Of a stretch of DNA of 64,000 bases, positions 56,901 to 61,847 are shown one piece after another. This stretch comes from Chaenocephalus aceratus (taxonomy: Eukaryota > Chordata > Actinopteri > Perciformes > Channichthyidae): assembly GCA_023974075.1 (NCBI GenBank), contig CM043790.1, positions 5,185,127 to 5,249,126 on the forward strand. The letters run 5' to 3'. The position numbers and the translations under genes are program-made. Every line of letters starts with the position of its first letter. The stretch's first letter is position 1. The notes beneath the pieces were generated by a model. That model did not search any database and was not told the origin of the DNA. It saw only the letters and a list, made by a program, of their open reading frames with translations.

Positions 56901-57911
56901 CAGACATGATGCTTGGCATTCAGTCCAAATGTGGTTTCATCAGACCAGACAAGTTGGTTTCTCATGGTCTGAGAGTCCTCTCGTGCTCCATGGGGGCTTT
57001 CATGTGCCTTTTGCTGAGGAGTGGCTTCCACCTGGCCTCTCTACCATAAAGGCCTGATTGGTGGAGTGCTGCAGAGATGGTTGTCCTTCTGGAAGGTTCT
57101 CCCATCTCCACAGAGGAACACTAGAGCTCTGTCAGTGACCATCGGATTCTTGGTCACCTCTCTGACTAAGCTCCTTCTCCCCCGATGCTCAGTTTGGTTT
57201 GGGCGGCCAGCTCTAGGAAGAGTCCTGGTGCTTTCAAAACATCTTCCATTTGCAAATGATGGAGACCACTGTGCTTGTTGGGACCTTCAATGCTGCAGAA
57301 ATGTTTCTGTATCCTTCCCCAGATCCTGTCTCTGAGGTCTACAGTCAATTCCTTGGACCTCATAACTTGGTTTGCGCTCTGATATGCACTGTCAGCGGTG
57401 GGACCTCATATAGACAGGTGTGTTCCTTTCCAAGTCATGTCCAATCGATTGAATTGACCACGGGTGGAGTCCAGTCAAGTTATAGAAACATCTCAAGGAT
57501 GATCAGTGGAAACGGGACGCGCCTGAGCTCAGTCTTCAGTGTCAAAGCGAATGGTGTGAATACTTATGTACATGTGATATTTCATTTAATTATTTTTTAA
57601 CACGTTTGCAAAAAATTATTTAAAAACGTTGTCATTATGGGGTATTGTGTGTGGAATGTTGAGAACAAAAATGAATTTAATCAATTTTGAAATAAGGCTA
57701 TAACATACATTTGATCATGAACCTGAGCCTTGCTGTGCTGTTGTGCGTTTTTTTAAATGTTCCAATATTTGACCATTACCTTTACTTGCACACAATGCTA
57801 TGTATTCCAATATTTTATTATTAAATGGATACATATTTCCATCCTTGTGTTTCCCCCAGACTGGACCAGAGTGCCGTGTCCTCAGAGCCATCTGTGAACG
57901 GGCCGGCGTGA
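25677..57911 (+). CDS. ppp6r3: Protein phosphatase 6 regulatory subunit 3 (whole spliced CDS)
   Basis: Twenty-three exons join in phase into a predicted 917-residue protein; the mammalian protein is about 870. Residues 1 to about 500 form the alpha-helical SAPS domain that binds the PP6 catalytic subunit and directs it to substrates, with landmarks [38 protein letters not shown] and [16 protein letters not shown]. The rest is acidic and low-complexity, including [56 protein letters not shown] and [14 protein letters not shown], ending in SVNGPA. The [10 protein letters not shown] stretch and tail identify subunit 3 rather than 1 or 2. No frameshift or stop was found in any exon. PP6-R3 is mainly cytoplasmic and acts with ankyrin-repeat subunits in NF-kB, DNA-damage and mitotic control. 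Confidence 0.95.
26198..27342. mobile_element. hAT-like element (CAGGG ends) in ppp6r3 intron
   Basis: The left end CAGGGGGTCCGCGAGG is followed by GTCTTAAAAAGTATTAAA. The right end carries GGTCTTAAAAGGTATTAAA leading to ...GTACCCTG. TGTTTC occurs at both edges but at slightly different offsets, so the duplication is unclear. Open frames inside have no transposase motif. Confidence 0.45.
27518..28124. mobile_element. Non-autonomous hAT, copy 1, with BED-finger remnant
   Basis: The element 27526-28116 begins TAGGGTTGCCAGAAACTGAC and ends CACTGGCATCCCTA. ATCTAGAG flanks both sides (27518-27525, 28117-28124), a perfect 8-bp duplication. On the minus strand, about 27,675-27,826 encodes [20 protein letters not shown], the first half of a BED-type zinc finger, broken in the middle of the domain. 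It is the same family as the copy at 40.05 kb, with about 100 bp missing. Confidence 0.9.
28742..29000 (+). pseudogene. BED/C2H2-type finger fragment of a hAT-derived gene family
   Basis: ATG opens [20 protein letters not shown] followed by a C-x2-C...H-x4-H finger ([20 protein letters not shown], then [13 protein letters not shown]). This resembles the N-terminal finger of GTF2IRD2/ZBED-like hAT-derived proteins. The frame ends at a TAG near 28994 and no transposase core follows. Confidence 0.5.
29131..29385 (+). pseudogene. BED-finger transposase N-terminal fragment, interrupted
   Basis: The frame reads [20 protein letters not shown] then CQEC...[16 protein letters not shown], a BED-type finger of the ZBED1-like hAT group with apparent loss of several residues between CQEC and CKGG. 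The frame is cut at 29386 by insertion of another hAT-like element. Confidence 0.55.
29955..30925. repeat. Dispersed repeat with AGTAAAAGTAGAAGTACTCAG units
   Basis: Imperfect tandem units of about 33 bp at 29,970-30,130 are followed by unique sequence that recurs at 51,780-52,110 (GCTGGTGAAGGTGCAGCTAG, CTCCAGGTGGAACTAAAGTC). Two partial copies therefore lie in different introns of ppp6r3. Confidence 0.65.
30275..30625. mobile_element. Palindromic Tc1/mariner-type MITE
   Basis: The element starts TACACTGAACAAAAAATATA and ends with the complement, with TA at both edges. Arms of about 75 bp (ending in AAAACATTTT) are nearly perfect inverted copies. This is a widespread vertebrate mariner-type miniature element; here it sits inside another repeat. 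Confidence 0.85.
31931..32003. mobile_element. Right terminus of a hAT element
   Basis: Repeated ATCGATTAATCG motifs followed by GTTTGTTGCAGCCCTA are a typical fish hAT end. It may be the right end of the element whose BED finger lies at 29.1 kb. I did not find the matching left end. Confidence 0.5.
32350..32536 (+). CDS. ppp6r3: ppp6r3 coding exon 2
   Basis: Acceptor CTCCTTCAG, donor GAACAG|GTACGT, phase 2 in and 0 out. Residues 76-138, [20 protein letters not shown] to [10 protein letters not shown]. Confidence 0.95.
32671..32808 (+). CDS. ppp6r3: ppp6r3 coding exon 3
   Basis: Acceptor AATTTATAG, donor CTCAAT|GTGAGT, phase 0 to 0. Residues 139-184, [20 protein letters not shown] through QDVLN. 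Confidence 0.95.
33580..33645 (+). CDS. ppp6r3: ppp6r3 coding exon 4
   Basis: A 66-nt exon between CTTCTCTCAG and GAGGAT|GTGAGT, phase 0 to 0. Residues 185-206, starting [11 protein letters not shown]. Confidence 0.95.
33979..34091 (+). CDS. ppp6r3: ppp6r3 coding exon 5
   Basis: Acceptor TTGTTTCAG, donor GAAAA|GTAAGC, phase 0 to 2. Residues 207-244, [20 protein letters not shown] and onward to LLATLEK. Confidence 0.95.
34331..34444 (+). CDS. ppp6r3: ppp6r3 coding exon 6
   Basis: Acceptor CCTTCTCAG, donor CCAGC|GTACGT, phase 2 to 2. Residues 244-282, [20 protein letters not shown] to ETRRPA. Confidence 0.95.
34550..34590 (+). repeat. LINE-type 3' tail fragment
   Basis: TCTACTTTATTGATCCCAAA followed by TTGAGAAATAC is the conserved 3' tail motif of many fish LINE/SINE elements. 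No body is attached. Confidence 0.45.
35165..36466. mobile_element. Foldback hAT: nearly the whole element is one inverted repeat
   Basis: The element 35173-36458 begins TAGGGCTGAACGATATACCG and ends in the complement of TAGGGCTGCACGGTATTG. GTGGTTTG flanks both sides perfectly (35165-35172, 36459-36466). The interior folds on itself: 35,440-35,700 (ending near CTTCCGGTTTTGGCTAC) pairs with about 35,755-36,030, with shared blocks such as CTAATGGTAGCCACCAGAGT, ATTAAAACGAGAAAG and GATCAAAAGACG. The arms have diverged by scattered indels. No transposase is encoded. Confidence 0.85.
36485..36838 (-). pseudogene. TTF-type zinc-finger hAT transposase N-terminal fragment
   Basis: The minus-strand frame starts [15 protein letters not shown] and runs through [12 protein letters not shown], then [20 protein letters not shown] and [15 protein letters not shown]. 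The SWY..WL-GC...-FCFPC layout is the TTF-type finger found before hAT transposase cores (ZMYM-like). The homologous frame ends after [10 protein letters not shown], and no RNase-H-like core lies beyond it. It sits 20 bp outside the foldback hAT on the opposite strand. It is probably a solo fragment. Confidence 0.6.
37519..37645 (+). CDS. ppp6r3: ppp6r3 coding exon 7
   Basis: Acceptor TATGTTATAG, donor CCAAAG|GTAAAA, phase 2 to 0. Residues 282-324, [19 protein letters not shown] then [20 protein letters not shown]. The 3.1-kb intron before it carries the foldback hAT. Confidence 0.93.
37926..38078 (+). CDS. ppp6r3: ppp6r3 coding exon 8
   Basis: Acceptor CACCAACAG, donor ATACTA|GTGAGT, phase 0 to 0. 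Residues 325-375, [20 protein letters not shown] and onward to LNTLGIIL. Confidence 0.95.
38217..38625. repeat. Direct repeat pair inside intron
   Basis: About 50 bp around TGCCATTTTATAATGCTGCA at 38,222-38,268 recur at 38,580-38,625, about 355 bp apart. No mobile-element hallmarks are visible. Confidence 0.5.
38667..38985. mobile_element. MITE with CGTACTTTTCGGACTATAA termini
   Basis: CGTACTTTTCGGACTATAA (from 38671) and its complement (to about 38981, with one extra A) bound a roughly 310-bp element. GTAC lies next to both ends, a possible 4-bp duplication. No coding capacity. The superfamily is not assigned. Confidence 0.65.
39074..39223 (+). CDS. ppp6r3: ppp6r3 coding exon 9
   Basis: Acceptor GCTCCACAG, donor AAACAC|GTAAGA, phase 0 to 0. 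Residues 376-425, [19 protein letters not shown] through ESILIKH. Confidence 0.95.
39325..39510. repeat. Possible dispersed repeat
   Basis: ACCTTTATTTAGCCAGGAAAA and AGAACAAATTGTTATTTTCA resemble a dispersed element common in fish introns. The boundaries are not visible. Confidence 0.3.
39632..39696 (+). CDS. ppp6r3: ppp6r3 coding exon 10
   Basis: Acceptor TTCCACCAG, donor GATCA|GTGAGT, phase 0 to 2. Residues 426-447, [20 protein letters not shown]. Confidence 0.95.
40042..40749. mobile_element. Non-autonomous hAT, copy 2, with fuller BED finger
   Basis: The element 40050-40741 has the same ends as the copy at 27.5 kb. GTTTTAAT flanks both sides perfectly (40042-40049, 40742-40749). The minus strand (about 40,220-40,450) encodes [20 protein letters not shown] then [20 protein letters not shown] and SAKHAKEV, a complete-looking BED finger (C-x2-C...H-x4-H) with no transposase core behind it. 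A C-run near 40,128 has been gained relative to copy 1. Confidence 0.92.
41137..41225. repeat. Short 14-bp tandem repeat
   Basis: About six imperfect units of CACGCACCGCCTTC, with one shortened unit. GC-rich and local to the surrounding element. Confidence 0.8.
41706..41821 (+). CDS. ppp6r3: ppp6r3 coding exon 11
   Basis: Acceptor GGTGTTATAG, donor TCTG|GTAAGG, phase 2 to 1. Residues 447-486, [20 protein letters not shown] and onward to QQLIS. Confidence 0.95.
42001..42086 (+). CDS. ppp6r3: ppp6r3 coding exon 12
   Basis: Acceptor GTGTGTCAG, donor GACCTG|GTGAGT, phase 1 to 0. Residues 486-514, [20 protein letters not shown] then TNKRNTVDL. It closes the SAPS domain region. Confidence 0.95.
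42451..42537 (+). CDS. ppp6r3: ppp6r3 coding exon 13
   Basis: Acceptor TTTTCTTTAG, donor CAACAA|GTAAGA, phase 0 to 0. Residues 515-543, containing [15 protein letters not shown], an acidic serine cluster likely phosphorylated by CK2-type kinases. A long CA repeat begins only about 9 bases into the following intron. Confidence 0.95.
42547..42714. repeat. ppp6r3: (CA)n microsatellite with (CATA)n interruptions
   Basis: About 168 bp of CA units, broken by CATACATACATA near 42,640-42,656. It starts just after the exon 13 donor. Confidence 0.97.
42720..43600 (+). other. ppp6r3: ppp6r3 intron stretch, nothing further recognised
   Basis: Non-coding sequence after the CA tract with no delimited repeat I can support. 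Confidence 0.45.
43608..43705 (+). CDS. ppp6r3: ppp6r3 coding exon 14
   Basis: Acceptor TTTTGCCAG, donor GTGGA|GTGAGT, phase 0 to 2. Residues 544-576, [20 protein letters not shown] then [12 protein letters not shown], the most conserved block of the C-terminal half. Confidence 0.95.
43706..46179 (+). other. ppp6r3: ppp6r3 intron, nothing recognised
   Basis: A 2.5-kb intron with short chance frames only. I see no bounded mobile element or RNA gene. Confidence 0.45.
46180..46234 (+). CDS. ppp6r3: ppp6r3 coding exon 15
   Basis: A 55-nt exon between AACATTGCAG and GAAAGT|GTAAGT, phase 2 to 0. Residues 576-594, [19 protein letters not shown]. Confidence 0.94.
46650..46780 (+). CDS. ppp6r3: ppp6r3 coding exon 16
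   Basis: Acceptor TTTTCCCCAG, donor CCCCAG|GTCAGC, phase 0 to 2. Residues 595-638, [20 protein letters not shown] then [20 protein letters not shown]. Confidence 0.95.
47350..47465 (+). CDS. ppp6r3: ppp6r3 coding exon 17
   Basis: Acceptor CTGTCTCAG, weak donor CACAG|GTTTGT, phase 2 to 1. Residues 638-677, [20 protein letters not shown] and on to DDRMEVDT, a strongly acidic, probably phosphorylated segment. Confidence 0.93.
47702..47918 (+). CDS. ppp6r3: ppp6r3 coding exon 18
   Basis: Acceptor CATTTTATAG, donor GTCAG|GTAGGA, phase 1 to 2. Residues 677-749. It starts [15 protein letters not shown] and ends [13 protein letters not shown], which match the mammalian protein. Between them lies a Ser/Pro/Thr/Ala-rich stretch longer than the mammalian one, accounting for part of the extra length. 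Confidence 0.92.
48018..48115 (+). CDS. ppp6r3: ppp6r3 coding exon 19
   Basis: Acceptor CTCTTGCAG, donor TGAAG|GTGAGA, phase 2 to 1. Residues 749-782, [20 protein letters not shown] then [13 protein letters not shown]. Confidence 0.93.
48365..48445 (-). mobile_element. hAT terminus fragment
   Basis: The complement reads TAGGGCTGCTCGATTATGGC followed by AATAATCG-type repeats, a well-known fish hAT end. Only one end is seen. Confidence 0.55.
48639..48834 (+). CDS. ppp6r3: ppp6r3 coding exon 20
   Basis: Acceptor AACCCGCCAG, donor AAGAG|GTTTGC, phase 1 to 2. Residues 782-847, [18 protein letters not shown] through [17 protein letters not shown], the signature block of subunit 3. The donor departs from consensus at +3 to +6 and is followed at once by a CA-rich tract. 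Confidence 0.93.
48840..48959. repeat. ppp6r3: CA/CACACCA-rich microsatellite
   Basis: Variable CACA, ACCACA and ATCACA units begin about 6 bp after the exon 20 donor. Confidence 0.95.
49876..50318. repeat. ppp6r3: 14-bp minisatellite (CTCTGAACGTAGCC)n
   Basis: About 31 head-to-tail units of a 14-bp motif with a few 13-bp units. Variants occur in blocks: CATCT, then CACCT, then about ten CCTCT, then about eight CCCCT, then three CCCCTGTACG units, then a mixed tail. It lies in the intron between coding exons 20 and 21. Because 42 bp equals three units, the minus strand stays open for 202 codons with a 14-residue repeat ([14 protein letters not shown]). This is a by-product of the repeat, not evidence for a protein. 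Confidence 0.95.
50871..50950. repeat. (CA)n microsatellite
   Basis: About 40 CA units with one TA interruption, in the intron before coding exon 21. Confidence 0.97.
51780..52110. repeat. Second copy of the dispersed repeat seen at 30.2-30.9 kb
   Basis: CAGATTGGCCCATTTCAGAA, GCTGGTGAAGGTGCAGCTAG and CTCCAGGTGGAACTAAAGTC match the other copy with about 10-15 percent visible differences. It lacks the inserted palindromic MITE present in the first copy. Confidence 0.65.
52664..52771 (+). CDS. ppp6r3: ppp6r3 coding exon 21
   Basis: Acceptor GTGTGTTCCAG, donor ACAG|GGTCAG read as ACAGG|GTCAGA, phase 2 to 2. Residues 847-883, [20 protein letters not shown] and onward to CPKTG. It is poorly conserved in sequence but keeps the frame between exons 20 and 22. 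Confidence 0.8.
53375..53428 (+). CDS. ppp6r3: ppp6r3 coding exon 22
   Basis: A 54-nt exon between CTGTACGCAG and GCCAA|GTAAGT, phase 2 to 2. Residues 883-901, [17 protein letters not shown]. As a multiple of three it could be skipped without changing frame. Confidence 0.85.
53840..54187 (+). pseudogene. BED-finger N-terminal transposase fragment (ZBED1-like)
   Basis: ATG opens [20 protein letters not shown] and continues RSDIWKYL...[15 protein letters not shown] then ANTSDLAKH, the BED finger with W-x(n)-C-x2-C and a terminal H. The expected H-x-H spacing at the end looks altered ([10 protein letters not shown]). The frame stops at 54187 and no DDE/RNase-H core follows, so this is a truncated transposase, not a host gene. 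Confidence 0.65.
54206..55304. mobile_element. Nested hAT with internally deleted transposase
   Basis: The element 54214-55296 begins TAGGGGTGTAACGGTTCA and ends with the complement of TAGGGGTGCAACGGTATCC. The flanks AATGGCAA and ACTGGCAA differ at one of eight positions. GGTTCGGT-type subterminal repeats are present on the left and GTGCCGAACCGTGACGG on the right. Confidence 0.85.
54735..55006 (-). pseudogene. Deleted hAT transposase: BED start joined to dimerisation end
   Basis: The minus-strand frame starts [15 protein letters not shown], the beginning of a BED finger. After an unrelated joint it reads [20 protein letters not shown] then ALTADNVD, the C-terminal hAT dimerisation motif. A TAA then replaces the expected lysine codon before LIFLKKNLK. 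The central catalytic region is missing, as in typical non-autonomous derivatives. Confidence 0.75.
55696..55790. mobile_element. hAT (Charlie-like) terminus fragment
   Basis: CAGGGGTGGGGAACCTTTTT followed by CCTCTAAAGGGCTATTTC is a familiar vertebrate hAT end. The opposite end was not found. Confidence 0.5.
56140..56340 (-). mobile_element. TTAA-type MITE fragment
   Basis: The complement begins TTTAAAGGTCCCATGACATG and runs to a C-rich tract (56,167-56,180). The terminal sequence resembles TTAA-target miniature elements common in fish. Only one terminus is present. Confidence 0.45.
56347..57709 (-). mobile_element. Decayed Tc1-like transposon
   Basis: The inverted repeat CACATGTACATAAGTATTCA near 56355 pairs with its complement at about 57554-57573. 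Beyond it the right side continues into the typical Tc1 outer end (GTCATTATGGGGTATTGTGT, then ATAAGGCTATAACAT). The left side lacks this outer part, so the left end is truncated. Between them lies a broken minus-strand transposase. Confidence 0.88.
56385..57363 (-). pseudogene. Tc1-like transposase, frameshifted
   Basis: Transcribed leftward. [20 protein letters not shown] gives the N-terminal helix-turn-helix region. A second frame holds [19 protein letters not shown] with the first catalytic Asp. A third holds [17 protein letters not shown] with the second Asp and [14 protein letters not shown] with the catalytic Glu of the DD34E triad. The three parts lie in different frames separated by indels and stops, so the protein is dead. 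Confidence 0.88.
57860..57911 (+). CDS. ppp6r3: ppp6r3 last coding exon (23)
   Basis: Acceptor GTTTCCCCCAG, phase 2 in. Residues 901-917, [16 protein letters not shown], then TGA at 57909-57911. The SVNGP tail matches the conserved end of PP6-R3. The preceding 4.4-kb intron carries the nested hATs and Tc1. Confidence 0.93.
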
Positions 57912-58275
57912 GGGGGAGCCGAACGCCAGCCAGTGTCCAGCCTGTTCTGCCATGCAGGGCCCCCCCTCCTGCCAGCGGTCGGCCACTGCTCAGAGCTGCA
58001 CCAATCACACGCCCCCACCAGGACCAGCAATACTCCCATTGGCTCAACACTGACGAGACAGAAGACAGGTGTACAGACACACGATGAACTGAAAAGCAAA
58101 ACGAGAGACATGCTCAAAAGGATACAGAATACATTTTTTTCTGCATTTGTTTATATACTATTGTTCTTATGAGGTGATGTGCGACTGATATCTTGCCACT
58201 CAAAAATGAAATAGTAATGTTGCTATAGTTAAAGAAATGATTGTATGAATAAAATATTTTATAAAAAGAAAAATG
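57912..58275 (+). other. ppp6r3: ppp6r3 3' UTR with poly(A) signal
   Basis: GC-rich sequence follows the stop, then AT-rich sequence with AATAAA at 58248-58253 inside GTATGAATAAAATATTTTAT. The cleavage site is inferred to lie 10-25 bp beyond. Longer 3' ends using later signals (for example near 58,880) are possible. Confidence 0.65.
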
Positions 58276-58279
58276 TATA

Positions 58280-61200
58280 CAGAAACATAAGATGAATTGT
58301 CCCAGAAACAGGACTAGCTGGTTGGTGTCTCACCCACTCACCCAGCTGTTGTTACTGCACGTTTCTGTTATCCCGCTAACTGAATACAACAGTTGCTATA
58401 TTTAAATTCCCACGCACCATTGGTCTGGGTCTCTGAGCAGAGCTGCTCTTCCAATTGAAACAGTTTTATTTTGCTGCAGGTATGATTTGTAAATGTTTTT
58501 CTCTTGTATTCTTCTCCATTGAGTAAGATTTGACACGCTTTTTGGTATAATTCTTTTTCATTTATTATAGGAGTAAGATAATGGTTATGTTTTGTTACTA
58601 AGGAGCCATGCCAACACACCTCTCCCCTTCTCCAGGCTGCATTCGTGCTAACCGGGTTCCTACCTCGCAGCTACAAGGCTAAACGTCGTCACCACGGCAG
58701 AAACACAGCTGGAAATCCATTCTTGTATATTCTTGTTTTCCTACAACCTCTTTTTTTTAAAATCTTTTTTTCTAGACTAGTGGTTCTCAACTGAGAGCTT
58801 TGATTTGAGGTAGCTACAGCTTTGAACAGAACTTGGAAGGTGAGGGGAAGTTGGCTGTTAAAGGCTTACTTGGCACAAATAAAAGAATTTAGCAAATGAA
58901 GAAATGACCCGCCTCCTGGAGCTACTGTAGGTGTAACTCAGTCACTTTAGGATGTTATTAAGAAAACTAAGTTACAATCATACACTTGCAGATATTGGCT
59001 GTTGATCCAGCTCCAACCAGAGGTGTTTATTCTTAATCTGTTCAGACTGACAGCAGCACTGTTAGAAAATGCAGCAGCTACCTCTACAAGCTGCTGTTGA
59101 AAATATTATGTTAACCAATCAAATCAGTGTACACAGTCCTGGTGAAGGAATTAAAGTGAATGGGGAAGTTATTTAAATGCTAGTTGTTGATTGCGGAAGG
59201 ATAGGATGATAAATTGATCACAATATGATGTGCATTCTTTTATGAGCCTTTACTCGTTACTTTGTCAGCAGTAACCAAAGCAACACCCCCACCAGACCTT
59301 GTTTTTGTCTGATGTATAACATAGGAAGTTTGACTATTAATGCTATTGTCAGTCTGAATGCATCCTCCACTTTTTTTTCTTTGAATGAACCCCTCTTTTT
59401 TTTTTTTTTTTACTGCCTTCATGAGGCGGTGGATTTATGAATTTCAAACAAACATAAAAACCAGCCGTGTTAGAGTCCGGACATATTGTAGTTGCTCTGT
59501 GTTTATGGCCTTTTAGCTAAGGGTTGGTCTTAACCAGTCCTCCAGAAATATGTGTAGCTTGTCAGCCGCCAGATGCTTAACTTTATTTTCTTAACATGAT
59601 AAATAGAGGACCAACTTTTGTGATGGGCCAATTTTTTGTCTACTGATGAAATATTGAACATCTGGATTGGCAGTGCTGATGCTGAATATCCGTCCTCATG
59701 GCACTGAGCCTTAAACAGAGCATTGCATCTACCTGCAGCTGCCATTGAAATGGTGTCTTTGCTGCTAGAAAACACACTCCTCTGCAGCCTTCCTCCTTCC
59801 CATGGAACCACTTTGATTCCCCTCACCAAATGTTTTTTCTTCATCTTGGCAACAAATGATTCACTATTTCATGATGATGGTACAACCCACTTTTTTGTCA
59901 GATTATTAATTAAATGTCATCTTAATTTCTGAATTTCAGTGGTCTTTCCAGATGGTTTCTTGGGCTTGATTGTCATGACTGAAGTTTATTAGGCCAGTTT
60001 CACAATCTTTCTTTAGAGTTATGTTGTTGGTACTAAATACAGCACTCTAACTGTCTAATCAAGATATCTGTAATATTGTAGATATTCTGGTCTATCAAAT
60101 TCTTTAAGCTTCGATGGAATCTGCATTTACATTTAATGTGAAACACGGCATTAGATAGTAATTGACTGAAAGTGTTGCGTTATTTCTGTCTGAGGCTTTC
60201 CTGCATTGATGCTAGCCAGAAATGAACAAAATATTAGGCTTTGGATGTGATGGTGGCCGCAGATCAAGATGTCAACTTCTTTCAGTCATGGAAAACCTGG
60301 ACAAGGTCAGTATAATGCTTTTTTTTCTTTTCATTTGGCCGATAGTAGTGGAGCCTCTACAAAACTTGGAGCTGTTTAATTTAAGCAATAATTTCCAAAA
60401 AAATGATTGTAAGATTTGTCAGATAAATAATGTCCTTTAAAATTTGTCACGTTAAATCAGTAAGAAAAAAACGATATATATATTAAATATACAAGCTACT
60501 AATGCTTATTGTTTTTTATTATCCTTATCTAACAGAATCTTGTCAGTCTGTTGATTTCCTGGACATTTGTTCATGTCATCAACTTCACATTTAGGAGTAT
60601 TGCAGAGTACCCACTACACTTAAAAAAAAAAAGGAAATATGTAAGTACCTTAACATTTACCTACTAGTCTTAATTTCCATTTACAAGCAAACAAACAAGT
60701 GATACAAGTATATGCTCAAGTGTCGTCTATGTATATATACTTCAATCTAGAACTATGCCTACTTAAATGTTTTAATGTTTTATACATCATGGGTATTATT
60801 CTACATTCAAAGCCAGAAATGTAGTTATGCGTCAGATTCTCAATAAACCTTAAATATATTCCAAATGTGTAAAAGCACACATTATTGATATTCAACTTTT
60901 CATTGACCTTCATATGGAACCTATTCCAACTATCACGAATACAAATATTTAAAAAAAAACATTGATATTAAATCCTTATTTCAATTGAAACCTTCCTATT
61001 GAAAGTTATTATTGTTGTTGTAGTGTGAGTAAGTGAAACGTAAGTGACAATTGTAAGATGGATTTGGTCAATAATTATCCTTTATGTCGTCGTGCACTAT
61101 GCACCTTATACAGTATCTTAAATACACTTGTAGTTGCATATTACTGTGCCAAATCTTCCGGGGTTTAGTCTGTCAGGCAGCCTACTTGCCATAAACTGCT

Positions 61201-61400
61201 TACCGAATATTCCTCATTAAGGGTAAACTATAACTAACAACTAGTAACTGTCCAACACCTGCAACGTTTTATATACAATCTAATGACCACTGCTTACATT
61301 TTGCCCAGGTTAATGTTTAACATCCGGAAGCGCTGTTACCTGACAGATCTAACTTGAGGGAAGCACATTTTTAGGATGCTATTGCATGATGACGTCAAAC
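58280..61400. other. Intergenic flank downstream of ppp6r3, nothing recognised
   Basis: AT-rich sequence with a long T-run near 59,395-59,411 and only short chance frames. I can support no exon or delimited mobile element. Confidence 0.45.
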
Positions 61401-61551
61401 AAGTTGTGTTGACGGCTAGCCTGATGCTAACCCGATGCTAGCTAGCCTACTTACGTCAACACAGTCTGGGCAAATCCCCTTACCGACTCTTATGGTTTTA
61501 CAAGTCTTGTGGACATTTGTATTCATGCAGTGTCGACTATCAGTGTGAGAC

Positions 61552-61666
61552 ATGCAGGATAAGTATACGGAGATAGACCTTCTTCAGCAAATACTCGGTT
61601 TGAATTTAGTGCCGAGGAAGAATGGCACATACCGAGGAAACGACACATCTCTCAACGACTTCTCAG
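61552..61666 (+). CDS. Candidate first coding exon of an unidentified downstream gene
   Basis: ATG at 61552 opens 38 codons (MQDKYTEIDLLQQILGLNLV then PRKNGTYRGNDTSLNDFS) ending at TCTCAG|GTGGGC, a plausible donor in phase 1. The preceding 150 bp are non-repetitive, contain TGACGTCA and inverted CGTCAACACA/TGTGTTGACG, and could be a promoter and leader. The composition looks protein-like but I do not recognise the family. No second exon is visible before the window ends. It could also be a chance frame. Confidence 0.4.
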
Positions 61667-61847
61667 GTGGGCTAATGTTTGGCAGCTTGTTAGCTCTACT
61701 CACTGTGTATCAGTGCGAATATGCTGTATAGTGGCGTCTAGTGAATTATTTTAAACGAAAATGGGGGTTAAATTGTGCTTAATTCCGTTCAAATTAATTG
61801 TTTTTATAGATGAAGTAAAGTTGTTTCACGCTGGTGTACGCGTTAGC

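Noticed and set aside
56385..57363. Functional or domesticated Tc1 transposase
   Set aside because: The catalytic motifs lie in three different frames separated by stops, and one end of the element is lost.
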